DNA of 64,000 nucleotides from Parasphingorhabdus halotolerans (GTDB lineage: Bacteria > Pseudomonadota > Alphaproteobacteria > Sphingomonadales > Sphingomonadaceae). The stretch spans positions 1,116,001 through 1,180,000 of the forward strand of contig NZ_CP051217.1 in assembly GCF_012516475.1 (NCBI RefSeq), read 5' to 3'. Within the stretch, counting starts at the first letter, position 1. Every line of letters starts with the position of its first letter. The translations under genes and the position numbers were made by a program. Below the pieces are notes generated by a model, which ran no database searches, was not told the DNA's origin, and was given only the letters and a program-made list of their open reading frames with translations. Positions 8,364 through 16,513 of the stretch are shown one piece after another.

Positions 8364-9443
8364 TCAGGCAACCTGATCCCATGGGTCGTTGATTGTGCCG
8401 CGCGATACATATTTGCCATTGGCTCGCTTCTGGAATTCGCCTGCTCTTGCGCGTGGATTGAAGAATTGACGATACCAGATGCGTAGCTTGTCAAACGGCC
8501 CATCACCCTTGACCATCATCGGATTCAGACATGGGCGCTTGTTAGCCCATATCTCGAAATCCTGCGAAAACGCCGCAAGGCTGGCCTGCTGGTAACCGCG
8601 TGCCATCGCGACATCTTCCTCGGTCGGGGTTTGATTGGCCACCTTCACCATCAGCGCGTGCCAGACGGTTATTCGGCCATCGTCAACCGGCGTGTGCGCG
8701 ATCAGCATATGGGAAGGGAACTCTCCAATCATCACAGATTGCAAAATACCGGGACCGGTGTACCAGGTATCATTGGTCATAGGTTCGCCCCCGGACCCCG
8801 CCAACGTCTTGTGACCCGCCGTCAAAATCTGGCGGATGCAATGATCATCAAAAACATTTTCGAACAACACCATATCCATCGAACCGTGCACCGGTCCCAA
8901 ATGTCCCTTGTCCACCATATTATCGACCACTTCCTGCGGATGGCAGTCGAGCTCACCAAGAACATCTATTTCCCAGTTCACCCAATGCGGCTGATCATAC
9001 ATTTCAAAATTGGGAAGATCATACTCGGGCTCTCCGCCCTCCTCATCATGCCACATCCAGATGCAGCCTGCTTTTTCCTCGACCTGCCAGTTTTTCAAAC
9101 AAGCCTTTTTGGGCGGAGGCGCGGGTGAATAGGGAATGTCGTTGCACTGGCCATCGGGGCCAAATCGCCAGCCATGATAAGGGCAACGGATATTGTCACC
9201 CTCAACATGCTCCTTGTCCGTAATGACATAGGAGGTCGAATTATTCGCTAGGTGCGTTCCCATATGCGGGCAATAGGCTTCGACCAGAAACACGCGGCCC
9301 GATTCGCCACGATAGAGTACCATGTCCTCGCCAAAGAAGCGCACCGCTTTTGGCACCGTTGTCGCATCTTCGGACGTACCGACCATGAACCAGCCACGCG
9401 GGAACATGTGTTCGCCCAATCCATATTCTGCCGTTGTTGCCAT
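8364..9443 (-). CDS. Rieske non-heme iron oxygenase, KshA-like (3-ketosteroid 9alpha-hydroxylase family)
   Basis: 359 residues from the ATG at 9443, which has AGAGGG upstream; the longer frame to 9530 adds 29 unconserved residues. The Rieske centre is Cys58-x-His60 and Cys87-x2-His90 (CPHMGTH and CPYHGW). The catalytic-domain iron motif is NMVDKGHLGPVHG (about 180-195). Overall length and motif spacing match KshA, which opens ring B by 9alpha-hydroxylation together with KstD. No reductase (KshB) is nearby. The 28-bp inverted repeat 9547-9574 and a palindrome at 9508-9523 lie in its upstream region. Confidence 0.85.
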   Translation of the reverse strand: MATTAEYGLGEHMFPRGWFMVGTSEDATTVPKAVRFFGEDMVLYRGESGRVFLVEAYCPHMGTHLANNSTSYVITDKEHVEGDNIRCPYHGWRFGPDGQCNDIPYSPAPPPKKACLKNWQVEEKAGCIWMWHDEEGGEPEYDLPNFEMYDQPHWVNWEIDVLGELDCHPQEVVDNMVDKGHLGPVHGSMDMVLFENVFDDHCIRQILTAGHKTLAGSGGEPMTNDTWYTGPGILQSVMIGEFPSHMLIAHTPVDDGRITVWHALMVKVANQTPTEEDVAMARGYQQASLAAFSQDFEIWANKRPCLNPMMVKGDGPFDKLRIWYRQFFNPRARAGEFQKRANGKYVSRGTINDPWDQVA

Positions 9444-9507
9444 CGCCAAACCCTCTATCCGATTTTCGAATTGGGCCCAATATACAGAGAGATTACAGGA
9501 TTTGGCA

Positions 9508-9523
9508 ATGCAAAATATTGCAT
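9508..9523. promoter_or_regulatory. Short palindrome in the Rieske gene promoter region
   Basis: ATGCAA-AATA-TTGCAT, perfect six-base arms, 65 bp before the start codon of the Rieske oxygenase and 24 bp from the 28-bp operator. It may bind a regulator, for example one of the adjacent Lrp-type proteins. Functional evidence is absent. Confidence 0.35.
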
Positions 9524-9546
9524 AAACCAATTTTCATTGGCTTAAC

Positions 9547-9574
9547 GCGTAATTATTATCACTCATGATTACGC
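9547..9574. promoter_or_regulatory. 28-bp inverted repeat, putative regulon operator (site 1)
   Basis: Arms GCGTAAT (9547-9553) and ATTACGC (9568-9574), a perfect seven-base inverted repeat with 14 bases between. It shares the fixed GCGTA-N18-TACGC geometry with five other sites in this window. It lies about 100 bp upstream of the Rieske gene start at 9443 and 20 bp past the end of the first Lrp gene. Confidence 0.6.
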
Positions 9575-9594
9575 ATTTATCGATCTGAAGATGC

Positions 9595-10083
9595 TCAGCC
9601 GCCGTCCCGGGTGCGATCCGCTCCGGTAATTTTCACCGTCCGCGCATTATATTTTACAGTTTTCACGGCAATCGACGACTCCACATGATGAACGCCGGGC
9701 AAAGCCAAAATCTTCTCGGAAGAAATTTCGTGGAGCAGATCCAACTCGTTAAACAGACAAAAGGCCATAATGTTGAACCTGCCCATGGTCACCATTACTG
9801 CTTGCACAGACTGTAGCTCTGCTATTTTATCGGCGATCTCCCGCACCTTATCAATATCGGTCTGTACACCGATGAATGCCATTTTAGCGCTGTTGGCCAG
9901 ACCAAAGCTAGTGATTGCGGTGAAAGCAATCATCCCGTCTTGCTGGAGCCGTTTGATCCGGCCGCGTACGGTGCCTTCTGTCACGCCAAGATCGGCTGCA
10001 ATCTTGCGGTTGGATATCCGGGCGTCTTTTGACAGCACGTCAATGAGTTTGCGATCAAGATCATCAAGAACGGGAATAGTCAT
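9595..10083 (-). CDS. Lrp/AsnC-family transcriptional regulator
   Basis: 162 residues: N-terminal winged helix-turn-helix (LDRKLIDVLSKDARISNRKI, then VTEGTVRGRIKRL) followed by a RAM/ligand-sensing domain. It overlaps the upstream Lrp gene by four bases (ATGA), so the two paralogues form one transcript and perhaps a heteromer. With its twin it is the only DNA-binding regulator in the window, so it is a candidate to control the surrounding catabolic genes. The effector is unknown; Lrp-family proteins usually bind amino acids or small organic acids. Confidence 0.9.
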   Translation of the reverse strand: MTIPVLDDLDRKLIDVLSKDARISNRKIAADLGVTEGTVRGRIKRLQQDGMIAFTAITSFGLANSAKMAFIGVQTDIDKVREIADKIAELQSVQAVMVTMGRFNIMAFCLFNELDLLHEISSEKILALPGVHHVESSIAVKTVKYNARTVKITGADRTRDGG

Positions 10084-10559
10084 ACCCCTTCCCTCGCCTC
10101 AATCGGGGCAACATCAAATTTATATTTGACCACATCGACGGCAATAGCGGGCATCATCGAACGGATGCCTTTCACGCGCGAGAATTTGTTGAGCAACAGA
10201 TCGGCAAGATCATCAAAATCATGGAGAGCGACAAGCATATCGATATCATAACGTCCGGTCACCAGATGGGCAGCAAAAACTTCCGGAAATTCCGCCAGTT
10301 CCTCAGCAACCTCGGAGGAAGGCCGTCCGTCAACCTCGATCGCGACTTCCATCAACACATTATAACCATGCGCTGCAAAATCAGAGACAGCAACAACGCG
10401 CAGCTTGTTGGCATCCTCCATCCGGCGGATACGCGCTGAAACGGTAGCGGCGGTCAGATTGAGCTTATCGGCGATCTGCTGGTTAGTCGCCCGCCCGTTT
10501 TCGCGAAGCCGTTCAACAATCGCCATGTCGATATCATCAACGGCAAATTCTTCACTCAT
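10080..10559 (-). CDS. Lrp/AsnC-family transcriptional regulator (second of tandem pair)
   Basis: 159 residues with the same layout as its neighbour: HTH (DMAIVERLRENGRATNQQI, LTAATVSARIRRME) then the RAM domain. The sequence differs clearly from the other member, so this is an old duplication or recruitment, not a recent copy. The ATG has AGGGG upstream. A perfect inverted repeat at 10599-10642 in its promoter is a likely autoregulatory site. Confidence 0.9.
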   Translation of the reverse strand: MSEEFAVDDIDMAIVERLRENGRATNQQIADKLNLTAATVSARIRRMEDANKLRVVAVSDFAAHGYNVLMEVAIEVDGRPSSEVAEELAEFPEVFAAHLVTGRYDIDMLVALHDFDDLADLLLNKFSRVKGIRSMMPAIAVDVVKYKFDVAPIEAREGV

Positions 10560-10598
10560 TCAAAACCCCTGTAAGAGTGCCGCCTACGAAACCTTTGC

Positions 10599-10642
10599 GA
10601 CAATATGCGTCTTTAACTATGCGATAATTTCTGCATATTGTC
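10599..10642. promoter_or_regulatory. Inverted repeat upstream of the lrp pair, probable autoregulatory site
   Basis: Arms GACAATATGC (10599-10608) and GCATATTGTC (10633-10642) are perfect 10-base reverse complements with 24 bases between, giving 34 bp (about three helical turns) between equivalent positions. It begins 40 bp upstream of the lrp start codon. Lrp proteins often bind repeated, in-phase half-sites in their own promoters, which fits. Confidence 0.55.
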
Positions 10643-10723
10643 ACTTTTTATAACCGCTATCCGCCACACGCATATTTGTTCCAAAACCCTGGACATTTCT
10701 ATCTGGCCGTTCTCGATCTGGCA

Positions 10724-12025
10724 TCAGTCCTCACCCGCCAGCAGTTTCTGATCTTGCTCAAGGCTTTTCGCACCCAGCCAGATGAGCAGGGCACCAATTA
10801 AGCCAACCGGAACAACAATGGTCAATGACTGACGCAAGGCGGAACCGTCGATTGCTAGCAAATCACTAAACGCGCCCACCGCCCAAGGCCCGATAACAAA
10901 ACCAAGCATATTGACCACCAGCATCGCCAGAGCCGTGCCCGTCGCCCGCATCCGGTCGGGCAGGATATATTGCAGCCCTGCATAGATACCGACCGACCAG
11001 CCACCGCCAAGCAGGCCAGCCGGTATCGCCCATATCAATGCATTTTCGATATTCGCGGCCCAGATCGCTCCGAGTACCGCCAGCGTGGCAAAGGCCAATG
11101 CGAAAGAAGACAGCATAAGGGAGCGTCCATAGCCTTTTTTGGATAACAAATCAGCCAGCACGCCGAAACCCAATGCACCGACCATGCCTGGGATTGTAAA
11201 TGCGGCGCCAAATGCACTGCCGGCATCAATCAAAGTCATTTCATAGACCCGGGAAAAAAGCGTTGGTCCCCAGAACCCGAACGCGACACCCGACATCACG
11301 CCCAGTCCCATACCAACCATCATGAAAGAATAGCTGCGGGCGCCGACCAGTTTCTTAAAAGTCTGCCAAAGATCGACGCAAAACTGCCCCGCTTTCTGCA
11401 TCCTCGTGAATGTCGAGTTGGCGGCTTTCAATGGAGCTTCGCGCTGTGGTTCCTTGATAACCAGCCACGCCAGTGCGACGACAGCAAATCCGCTTGCACC
11501 CATGACTTTAAATGCCAGTCTCCAGTCGTCATAGGAAGCAATTTTTGGTCCCGCTGTATAACCCAATATTTGCCCCAGATAGACCGATAGCGCCATGATG
11601 GCGAAGGCCTTACCCCTTTGTTGCGGCAGAAAATAAGCGGCGATAAGAGAAAAAGCGGGCGCTTGAAATGCAGCTTCTCCAATCCCGACTCCCACCCGGG
11701 CAGCGGCAAGCATAGCAGCGCTGTCGGCAAAGCCGGAAAGCACGGTAAAAATACTCCAGATGACACATCCCGCGCAAATGATGTTAATCCGTGAAAACCG
11801 GTCCGCGAAAATTGCGATGGGTACCGCGAGGATCGAATAGAAAACCGCAAAGGCCGGCCCCAGCAGCAATCCCATAAAGCCATCTGAAACATTGAATTCC
11901 GCTTTGATCGGATCGACCAGTCCGGACAGCAAATAGCGATCCCCATAGTTGAAAATCGAAATACCCAGCAGCAGCGCCAGCGCCACCCATCTGTTAGTCA
12001 ACTTTGGCGGAGCCGCGCTATCCAT
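10724..12025 (-). CDS. Major facilitator superfamily permease
   Basis: 433 residues, about twelve hydrophobic segments, with an N-terminal FNYGDRYLL segment and the loop FADRFSR typical of spinster/ACS-like MFS carriers. I start at the ATG 12025, which overlaps the preceding SDR stop (TGATG); the in-frame TTG at 12028 would only add one residue. It is the last gene of a minus-strand operon with SDR, amidohydrolase and Rieske genes, so it may move a steroid acid or a degradation product across the inner membrane. Direction and substrate are unknown. Confidence 0.87.
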   Translation of the reverse strand: MDSAAPPKLTNRWVALALLLGISIFNYGDRYLLSGLVDPIKAEFNVSDGFMGLLLGPAFAVFYSILAVPIAIFADRFSRINIICAGCVIWSIFTVLSGFADSAAMLAAARVGVGIGEAAFQAPAFSLIAAYFLPQQRGKAFAIMALSVYLGQILGYTAGPKIASYDDWRLAFKVMGASGFAVVALAWLVIKEPQREAPLKAANSTFTRMQKAGQFCVDLWQTFKKLVGARSYSFMMVGMGLGVMSGVAFGFWGPTLFSRVYEMTLIDAGSAFGAAFTIPGMVGALGFGVLADLLSKKGYGRSLMLSSFALAFATLAVLGAIWAANIENALIWAIPAGLLGGGWSVGIYAGLQYILPDRMRATGTALAMLVVNMLGFVIGPWAVGAFSDLLAIDGSALRQSLTIVVPVGLIGALLIWLGAKSLEQDQKLLAGED

Positions 12026-12783
12026 CAATCGCGGAACTGCATGCCGCCGTTAACGTGCCAGACTTGCCCATTGACCCACTCGCCATCTTTTGACGCGAGG
12101 AACGCTACCGCCGCCGCAATATCATCGGGTTCACCAAGTCTGGTGTGCGGGACAAACTTGAGAGATTTCTCAACTTGCTCGTCAGTCATATGAATTTTGA
12201 CCGCTTCAGTAAGCACAACGCCGGGACAAATCACATTCGCTCTTATACCCTTTTTGCCCCATTTGCTCGCGACGTGACGAGCCAGCGCATGGATTGCGTT
12301 CTTAGTCATAGGATAGGCCACTTGCCAGGGGCTTCCGCCAGATGCCGCACCTGATGACGTGTAAATCATAGCGCCAGAACCGCGTTGCAACATGACCGGC
12401 AGCGCCGCCTGTGTGGCTATAAAGTGGCTCTTGGCATTGATCGCAAAGCTTTTATCGAGCGTTTCCAGCGAACAATTGAGCGCATCAATATCGCCTTCAG
12501 TGCCGCCTGCCAGGTTGCTGTGATAGAAATCCAGCCCCCCAAATTCGGACACCGCAGCCTCGACAATCGCTTTCTGGGAGTCTTCGGAAGTACCGTCAAG
12601 ATCAACGCCAATAGCTTTCCCACCATCTGCTTTGATCGCATCGGCAACTTCACGTGCCCAATCGCCCATGATGTCACCAATCACTACAGATGCGCCCTCA
12701 CTCGCCAGCCGCTTCGCCGTTGCCGCGCCAATCCCGCGACCGCCGCCTGCCACTATGCCAATTTTTTCTGATAAACCCCTCAT
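12025..12783 (-). CDS. SDR-family oxidoreductase
   Basis: 252 residues with GGGRGIG near residue 13, active-site Ser in YTSSGA and YPMTK (Tyr-x3-Lys), and an ending VNGGMQF typical of classical SDRs. Classical SDRs interconvert hydroxyl and keto groups with NAD(P)H. It is coupled to both neighbours by overlaps (ATGA with the amidohydrolase, TGATG with the permease). A hydroxysteroid dehydrogenase role is likely from context; the position on the steroid cannot be told. Confidence 0.87.
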   Translation of the reverse strand: MRGLSEKIGIVAGGGRGIGAATAKRLASEGASVVIGDIMGDWAREVADAIKADGGKAIGVDLDGTSEDSQKAIVEAAVSEFGGLDFYHSNLAGGTEGDIDALNCSLETLDKSFAINAKSHFIATQAALPVMLQRGSGAMIYTSSGAASGGSPWQVAYPMTKNAIHALARHVASKWGKKGIRANVICPGVVLTEAVKIHMTDEQVEKSLKFVPHTRLGEPDDIAAAVAFLASKDGEWVNGQVWHVNGGMQFRD

Positions 12784-14468
12784 TCGGCCAGTTCCTTCTT
12801 CAAACCTGAAGGATCACCGTGAATAGCTACTCCATCCTTGATCGTCGCCACCACTTTGATCTTGTCGATTTCCGCCGGATCAACGGTAAGCGGATTGCTG
12901 TCGAGGATCACCAGGTCCGCGCGTTTGCCGATTGCAATGCTGCCTTTGCTCTCATCTTCATGGATTTGCCATGCCGCGTTGATCGTCACCTGCTGCAAAG
13001 CGCGATAGGGTGTGATCCGTTCCAGCGGTCCCAATATATCACCTGAGCGCGTACGCCGGTTCACCGAAGACCAGACCAGCCGCATCATATCCGTTGGAAC
13101 CACCGGCGAGTCATTATGCGCAGTCGGGCGAAGCCCGATCGCCCATGCGCTCGCTTGCGGTGAAATAAAATCAGCACGCTTCTGGCCGATTGAAACTTCG
13201 CGGTGCCAGTCGCCCCAGAAGAATGTGTGGTTAGCAAAAAAGCTTGGATGAATATCCAGTTTTTTCATTTCCGGAAGCTGGTCTGCACCGACCACTTGAT
13301 TGTGGATCGCAATTGTTCGTTTGCCGGAAAGCCCATTGGCACGCACCCCGTCGATCAACGCCTGAGCCGCTGCATCGCCATTGACATGGGCGAATAATTG
13401 CCAGTCATTATCAGCCACCCATTTCAGTTTGGCAGTCAGGGTTTCAGGACTCATTAGCCCATATCCGTGATAGTCCGCGCCCTGCCCTTCCGGCGGCACG
13501 GGTACTGGTTCCCGCAGCCAAGCGGTGCGTCCTTGCGGACTGCCATCAAGAACCAGCTTGATGCCCCCGATGCGAATCCGGCCTTTTGAGGGCTTGCCGA
13601 CCTTTGCCAACACTTCTGCTGGCCACTCCGTTTCACCCGCAATCAGCGCGACAATGTCGATGGGTAGCTTATTCTGTTCATTGGCAATTGCCAGCGTCGC
13701 CCAACCCTCTGGCATCACGCGACCATCCTGCGCGGTGGTAATTCCACTCGCAGCATAAATCTTCGCGCCCGCCATCAAACCGGGCAAGCTCGCCTCCGGG
13801 GATTTTGGGGCTAGCATTGCAAGATTGCTGAACCATGCGGTTTCCTCGAGAATACCGTTGGGCGTCTTGCCGTCTTCCTCGCGCCGGATCACGCCGCCCA
13901 CCGGATTTGGCGTATCGGCTGTTATCCCGACCATCTTGAGCATCGCGCTGTTCATCACGCCCAGATGCCCGCTCGCATGGGAGATCATGATAGGCATGGT
14001 CGTAGATACCGCATCAAGTTCTTGGCGGGTCGGATGCCTGCGCTCCGCCATCAGCGAGTCATCATATCCCCAACCAATGATGATCGGAATAGCTTCCGGA
14101 CGCTGGTAGTTTTTTAGCGTTTCCTGAAGCTCGGCGATGCTGCTCACGCCACCGACTGGTGGGGGTGATAAATTGGCAAGGCCTGCCGTCGATCCAACGG
14201 CGGAAATATGACCATGCGCATCGATAAAGCCGGGCAGCATAGTCCGCCCGCCCAGATCAAATTGTCTCGCCTTCTTGCCTGCTCTTTTGTTTACCACCGC
14301 CTCGGTGCCGACAGCGATAATTTTACCATCATCGACAGCAATCGCTTCAACCGTCTCCGCTTCATCGCCTGCCATTGTGACGATCGGACCGCCTTTGTAG
14401 ACTGTGACCTCAGCGGAAACGGCTGTGGCAAACAAAGTTACTGCGGCTAGAAAAGCGAAAGACTTCAT
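12780..14468 (-). CDS. Exported amidohydrolase-3 family (YtcJ-like) metal-dependent hydrolase
   Basis: 562 residues starting with a Sec signal peptide (hydrophobic stretch, cleavage probably after AVSA near residue 19), so it should act in the periplasm. The metal motif is GFIDAHGHIS, and the C-terminal block KRADLVILDSNP is standard for the amidohydrolase superfamily. Members hydrolyse amides, carbamates or related bonds. It overlaps the Rieske gene and the SDR gene by four bases each. Cleavage of amide-conjugated steroids before uptake is possible but is a guess. Confidence 0.85.
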   Translation of the reverse strand: MKSFAFLAAVTLFATAVSAEVTVYKGGPIVTMAGDEAETVEAIAVDDGKIIAVGTEAVVNKRAGKKARQFDLGGRTMLPGFIDAHGHISAVGSTAGLANLSPPPVGGVSSIAELQETLKNYQRPEAIPIIIGWGYDDSLMAERRHPTRQELDAVSTTMPIMISHASGHLGVMNSAMLKMVGITADTPNPVGGVIRREEDGKTPNGILEETAWFSNLAMLAPKSPEASLPGLMAGAKIYAASGITTAQDGRVMPEGWATLAIANEQNKLPIDIVALIAGETEWPAEVLAKVGKPSKGRIRIGGIKLVLDGSPQGRTAWLREPVPVPPEGQGADYHGYGLMSPETLTAKLKWVADNDWQLFAHVNGDAAAQALIDGVRANGLSGKRTIAIHNQVVGADQLPEMKKLDIHPSFFANHTFFWGDWHREVSIGQKRADFISPQASAWAIGLRPTAHNDSPVVPTDMMRLVWSSVNRRTRSGDILGPLERITPYRALQQVTINAAWQIHEDESKGSIAIGKRADLVILDSNPLTVDPAEIDKIKVVATIKDGVAIHGDPSGLKKELAE

Positions 14469-15553
14469 GCGTCAGACTCCACATAAAATTGCGCATAGTG
14501 CTTGCGGAATTTCGCAATCGGTCCATCGCCGGCGCAGACCAAAGCGTCGGGCAGATATTTCTGCCGATCCCAAACCACTTTATCCTGATCAAACTGTTTG
14601 CAGATATCCTTGATAATCGCCTTGGAGATGCCAGCCATCGGGCCCTCTGCCTGTTTCTTGGGTTGCGCGAAACAGAAACGCGCATGGACATGATCTTTCT
14701 CGATCGGAGTGATACAGGCGATCAACAGCGTTTCTGAAATACCGGTGAAGCGTGTCCAGCTTTGGCCGGGGCCGATATTTTTGAAAGCAATCCCGCCGTC
14801 CACTTCCCCCCGTGGTGTGCCCATTTTCATCTTAAGACTAGCCGACCGCCAAATATCGCCCCATTCAAACTCATAATCGGGCATCGTAGCAGCACCGTGA
14901 ATATATTTGAAATGCGCCGCATCGACCCCATTTTCGGCCATATTCTGTAGACTGCCAAAGACATTCCATTCATAAATATCAAAGTCTGTCCATTCGGGGT
15001 CGGTGGTTTCGGGAACCACCTCCACTTCCCATTCGGGCGGCGTGCCAGCCGGATGATACCAGAACCATATCCAGCGATTGGCTTCCGAAGTTGGCCATTG
15101 TATTTCGCAAGGTCGTTTGACCTGTGGCGGGATAGATTTGGAATAGGGAATGCTCTCAACAACACCTTCGCCATTATAGCTCCATGCGTGAAACGGACAC
15201 TCGAGATTATTGCCCTCAACGCGGCCACCATAACCCATATGCGCACCAAGGTGACGGCAATAGGCATCGAGCATGCGCACCTCACCATCTTCCCCGCGCC
15301 AGATGACCAGGTCGGTTGAAAAATAGCGTAGCGGCTTGACTTCACCCACCGCAAGATCGGCGGAAAGCATCGCGGGATACCAGCCGTAAGCAAAAGGCAT
15401 ATCCAGATTGCGGTCGGCCACCGGAGCACGACCCTTCACATCCGCCTTGCGCCACTCGAGCAACTCTTCCTTGCCCATTTTTTCCAGCACCTGCCAGACC
15501 GCTACTGGCGGAGTGCGCGCATCGCCTGCAGGTTTGTGATTAGCATCAGCCAT
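14465..15553 (-). CDS. Rieske non-heme iron oxygenase, second KshA-like protein
   Basis: 362 residues with Rieske ligands Cys99-x-His101 and Cys119-x2-His122 (CRHLGAH and CPFHAW) and the iron-site motif NMAENGVDAAHFKYIH. It has a longer N-terminus than the 8364-9443 protein and is clearly divergent from it, so the two probably oxidise different positions. One may be the 9alpha-hydroxylase, the other may act on the side chain or another ring carbon. AAGGAGA sits before the ATG. It overlaps the exported amidohydrolase gene by four bases. Confidence 0.85.
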   Translation of the reverse strand: MADANHKPAGDARTPPVAVWQVLEKMGKEELLEWRKADVKGRAPVADRNLDMPFAYGWYPAMLSADLAVGEVKPLRYFSTDLVIWRGEDGEVRMLDAYCRHLGAHMGYGGRVEGNNLECPFHAWSYNGEGVVESIPYSKSIPPQVKRPCEIQWPTSEANRWIWFWYHPAGTPPEWEVEVVPETTDPEWTDFDIYEWNVFGSLQNMAENGVDAAHFKYIHGAATMPDYEFEWGDIWRSASLKMKMGTPRGEVDGGIAFKNIGPGQSWTRFTGISETLLIACITPIEKDHVHARFCFAQPKKQAEGPMAGISKAIIKDICKQFDQDKVVWDRQKYLPDALVCAGDGPIAKFRKHYAQFYVESDA

Positions 15554-15646
15554 TGATACTTCTCCTTAATCTCTTGCCGCTTGCCGGGGTTGTCTCAGCG
15601 AGCGGACTGTTTTTGGGAGGAGCAGACTTCCCGGCTCCCGTAAATC

Positions 15647-16513
15647 TCACAATCCAAAGACTTTAATCGCATTTTCGCGCAGGAATTTGGGCCAGACCTC
15701 TTCCTTGAACGGCACATTCGGCATATCACCAAAAATCCGGTCGAGGCTCAACCCCATCGGGAAATATCCCGCGTAAATAATCTTGTCGCTTCCCCGTGTG
15801 TTGGCATAATCAATAATCGCTTTGGGATAATGCTTCGGTGCAAAAGCGCTGGTCGAGTAATAGAGATTAGGCCATTTGAGCATCAGCTTGACCGCGAGCG
15901 CTTCCCAAGGTTCCGCTCCATGCCGCATAACGATTTTTAGATCGGGGAAGAACCAGCAGACCTCATCCAGATGCTCTACCTTCTGGGTTTCCATTGGAAT
16001 GCGTGGTCCCGGAATACCAACATTCAGACAAATCGGAATATCCAGTTCCGCCGCCGCCGTGTACAGCGGGAACATATATTTGTGATTGATCGCCACCTGC
16101 GGATTGGTGCCTGCGGGAAAGACGCTGATCGACGCCAGACCGACTTCTTCATGGATGCGCTTGATCCGCTTGACCTCATCAACACCCTTGTTCGGATCGC
16201 ACGGCAGATCGAAAAAGAAACGCTCGGGATATTTCTCTTTCGCGCGGTGCGAAGTCTCATTTTCATTCCAGCCAATCATCGCACGTTCAATGTTGAATTT
16301 GTCCATCTGGTCAACGGTCCAGCTGACATAATCATCGGCTTTGCCGGTCTGCGGAACATCCTTGAACATATATTGCGCCGGCATGGAGAACAACTTCCGG
16401 CTCTCTTCATCCTTCAGGAGCGGCTTGAAACTCTCAAACCATTCGGAACGATCCTCCGCCTCCGGAATACCCAGCATACAATCAATCACACCAATATCTG
16501 TGGGCATAACCAT
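15647..16513 (-). CDS. Amidohydrolase-2 family protein (TIM-barrel)
   Basis: 288 residues of the amidohydrolase-2 family, which covers decarboxylases and hydrolases of metabolically activated rings. The usual N-terminal HxH metal motif is missing (the strand reads VIDCMLGIP), while later residues such as VMRHGAEPW are kept, so metal binding may be altered. I start at ATG 16513, which overlaps the ligase stop as TGATG; the longer frame to 16543 lies inside the ligase gene. A 92-nt gap follows before the Rieske gene. Substrate unknown; a beta-keto acid or lactone intermediate would fit the family. Confidence 0.78.
   Translation of the reverse strand: MVMPTDIGVIDCMLGIPEAEDRSEWFESFKPLLKDEESRKLFSMPAQYMFKDVPQTGKADDYVSWTVDQMDKFNIERAMIGWNENETSHRAKEKYPERFFFDLPCDPNKGVDEVKRIKRIHEEVGLASISVFPAGTNPQVAINHKYMFPLYTAAAELDIPICLNVGIPGPRIPMETQKVEHLDEVCWFFPDLKIVMRHGAEPWEALAVKLMLKWPNLYYSTSAFAPKHYPKAIIDYANTRGSDKIIYAGYFPMGLSLDRIFGDMPNVPFKEEVWPKFLRENAIKVFGL

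Noticed and set aside
15600..15640. GGGAG...CTCCC hairpin between the amidohydrolase and Rieske genes as a terminator
   Set aside because: The stem is only five bases and no T-run follows on the minus strand.
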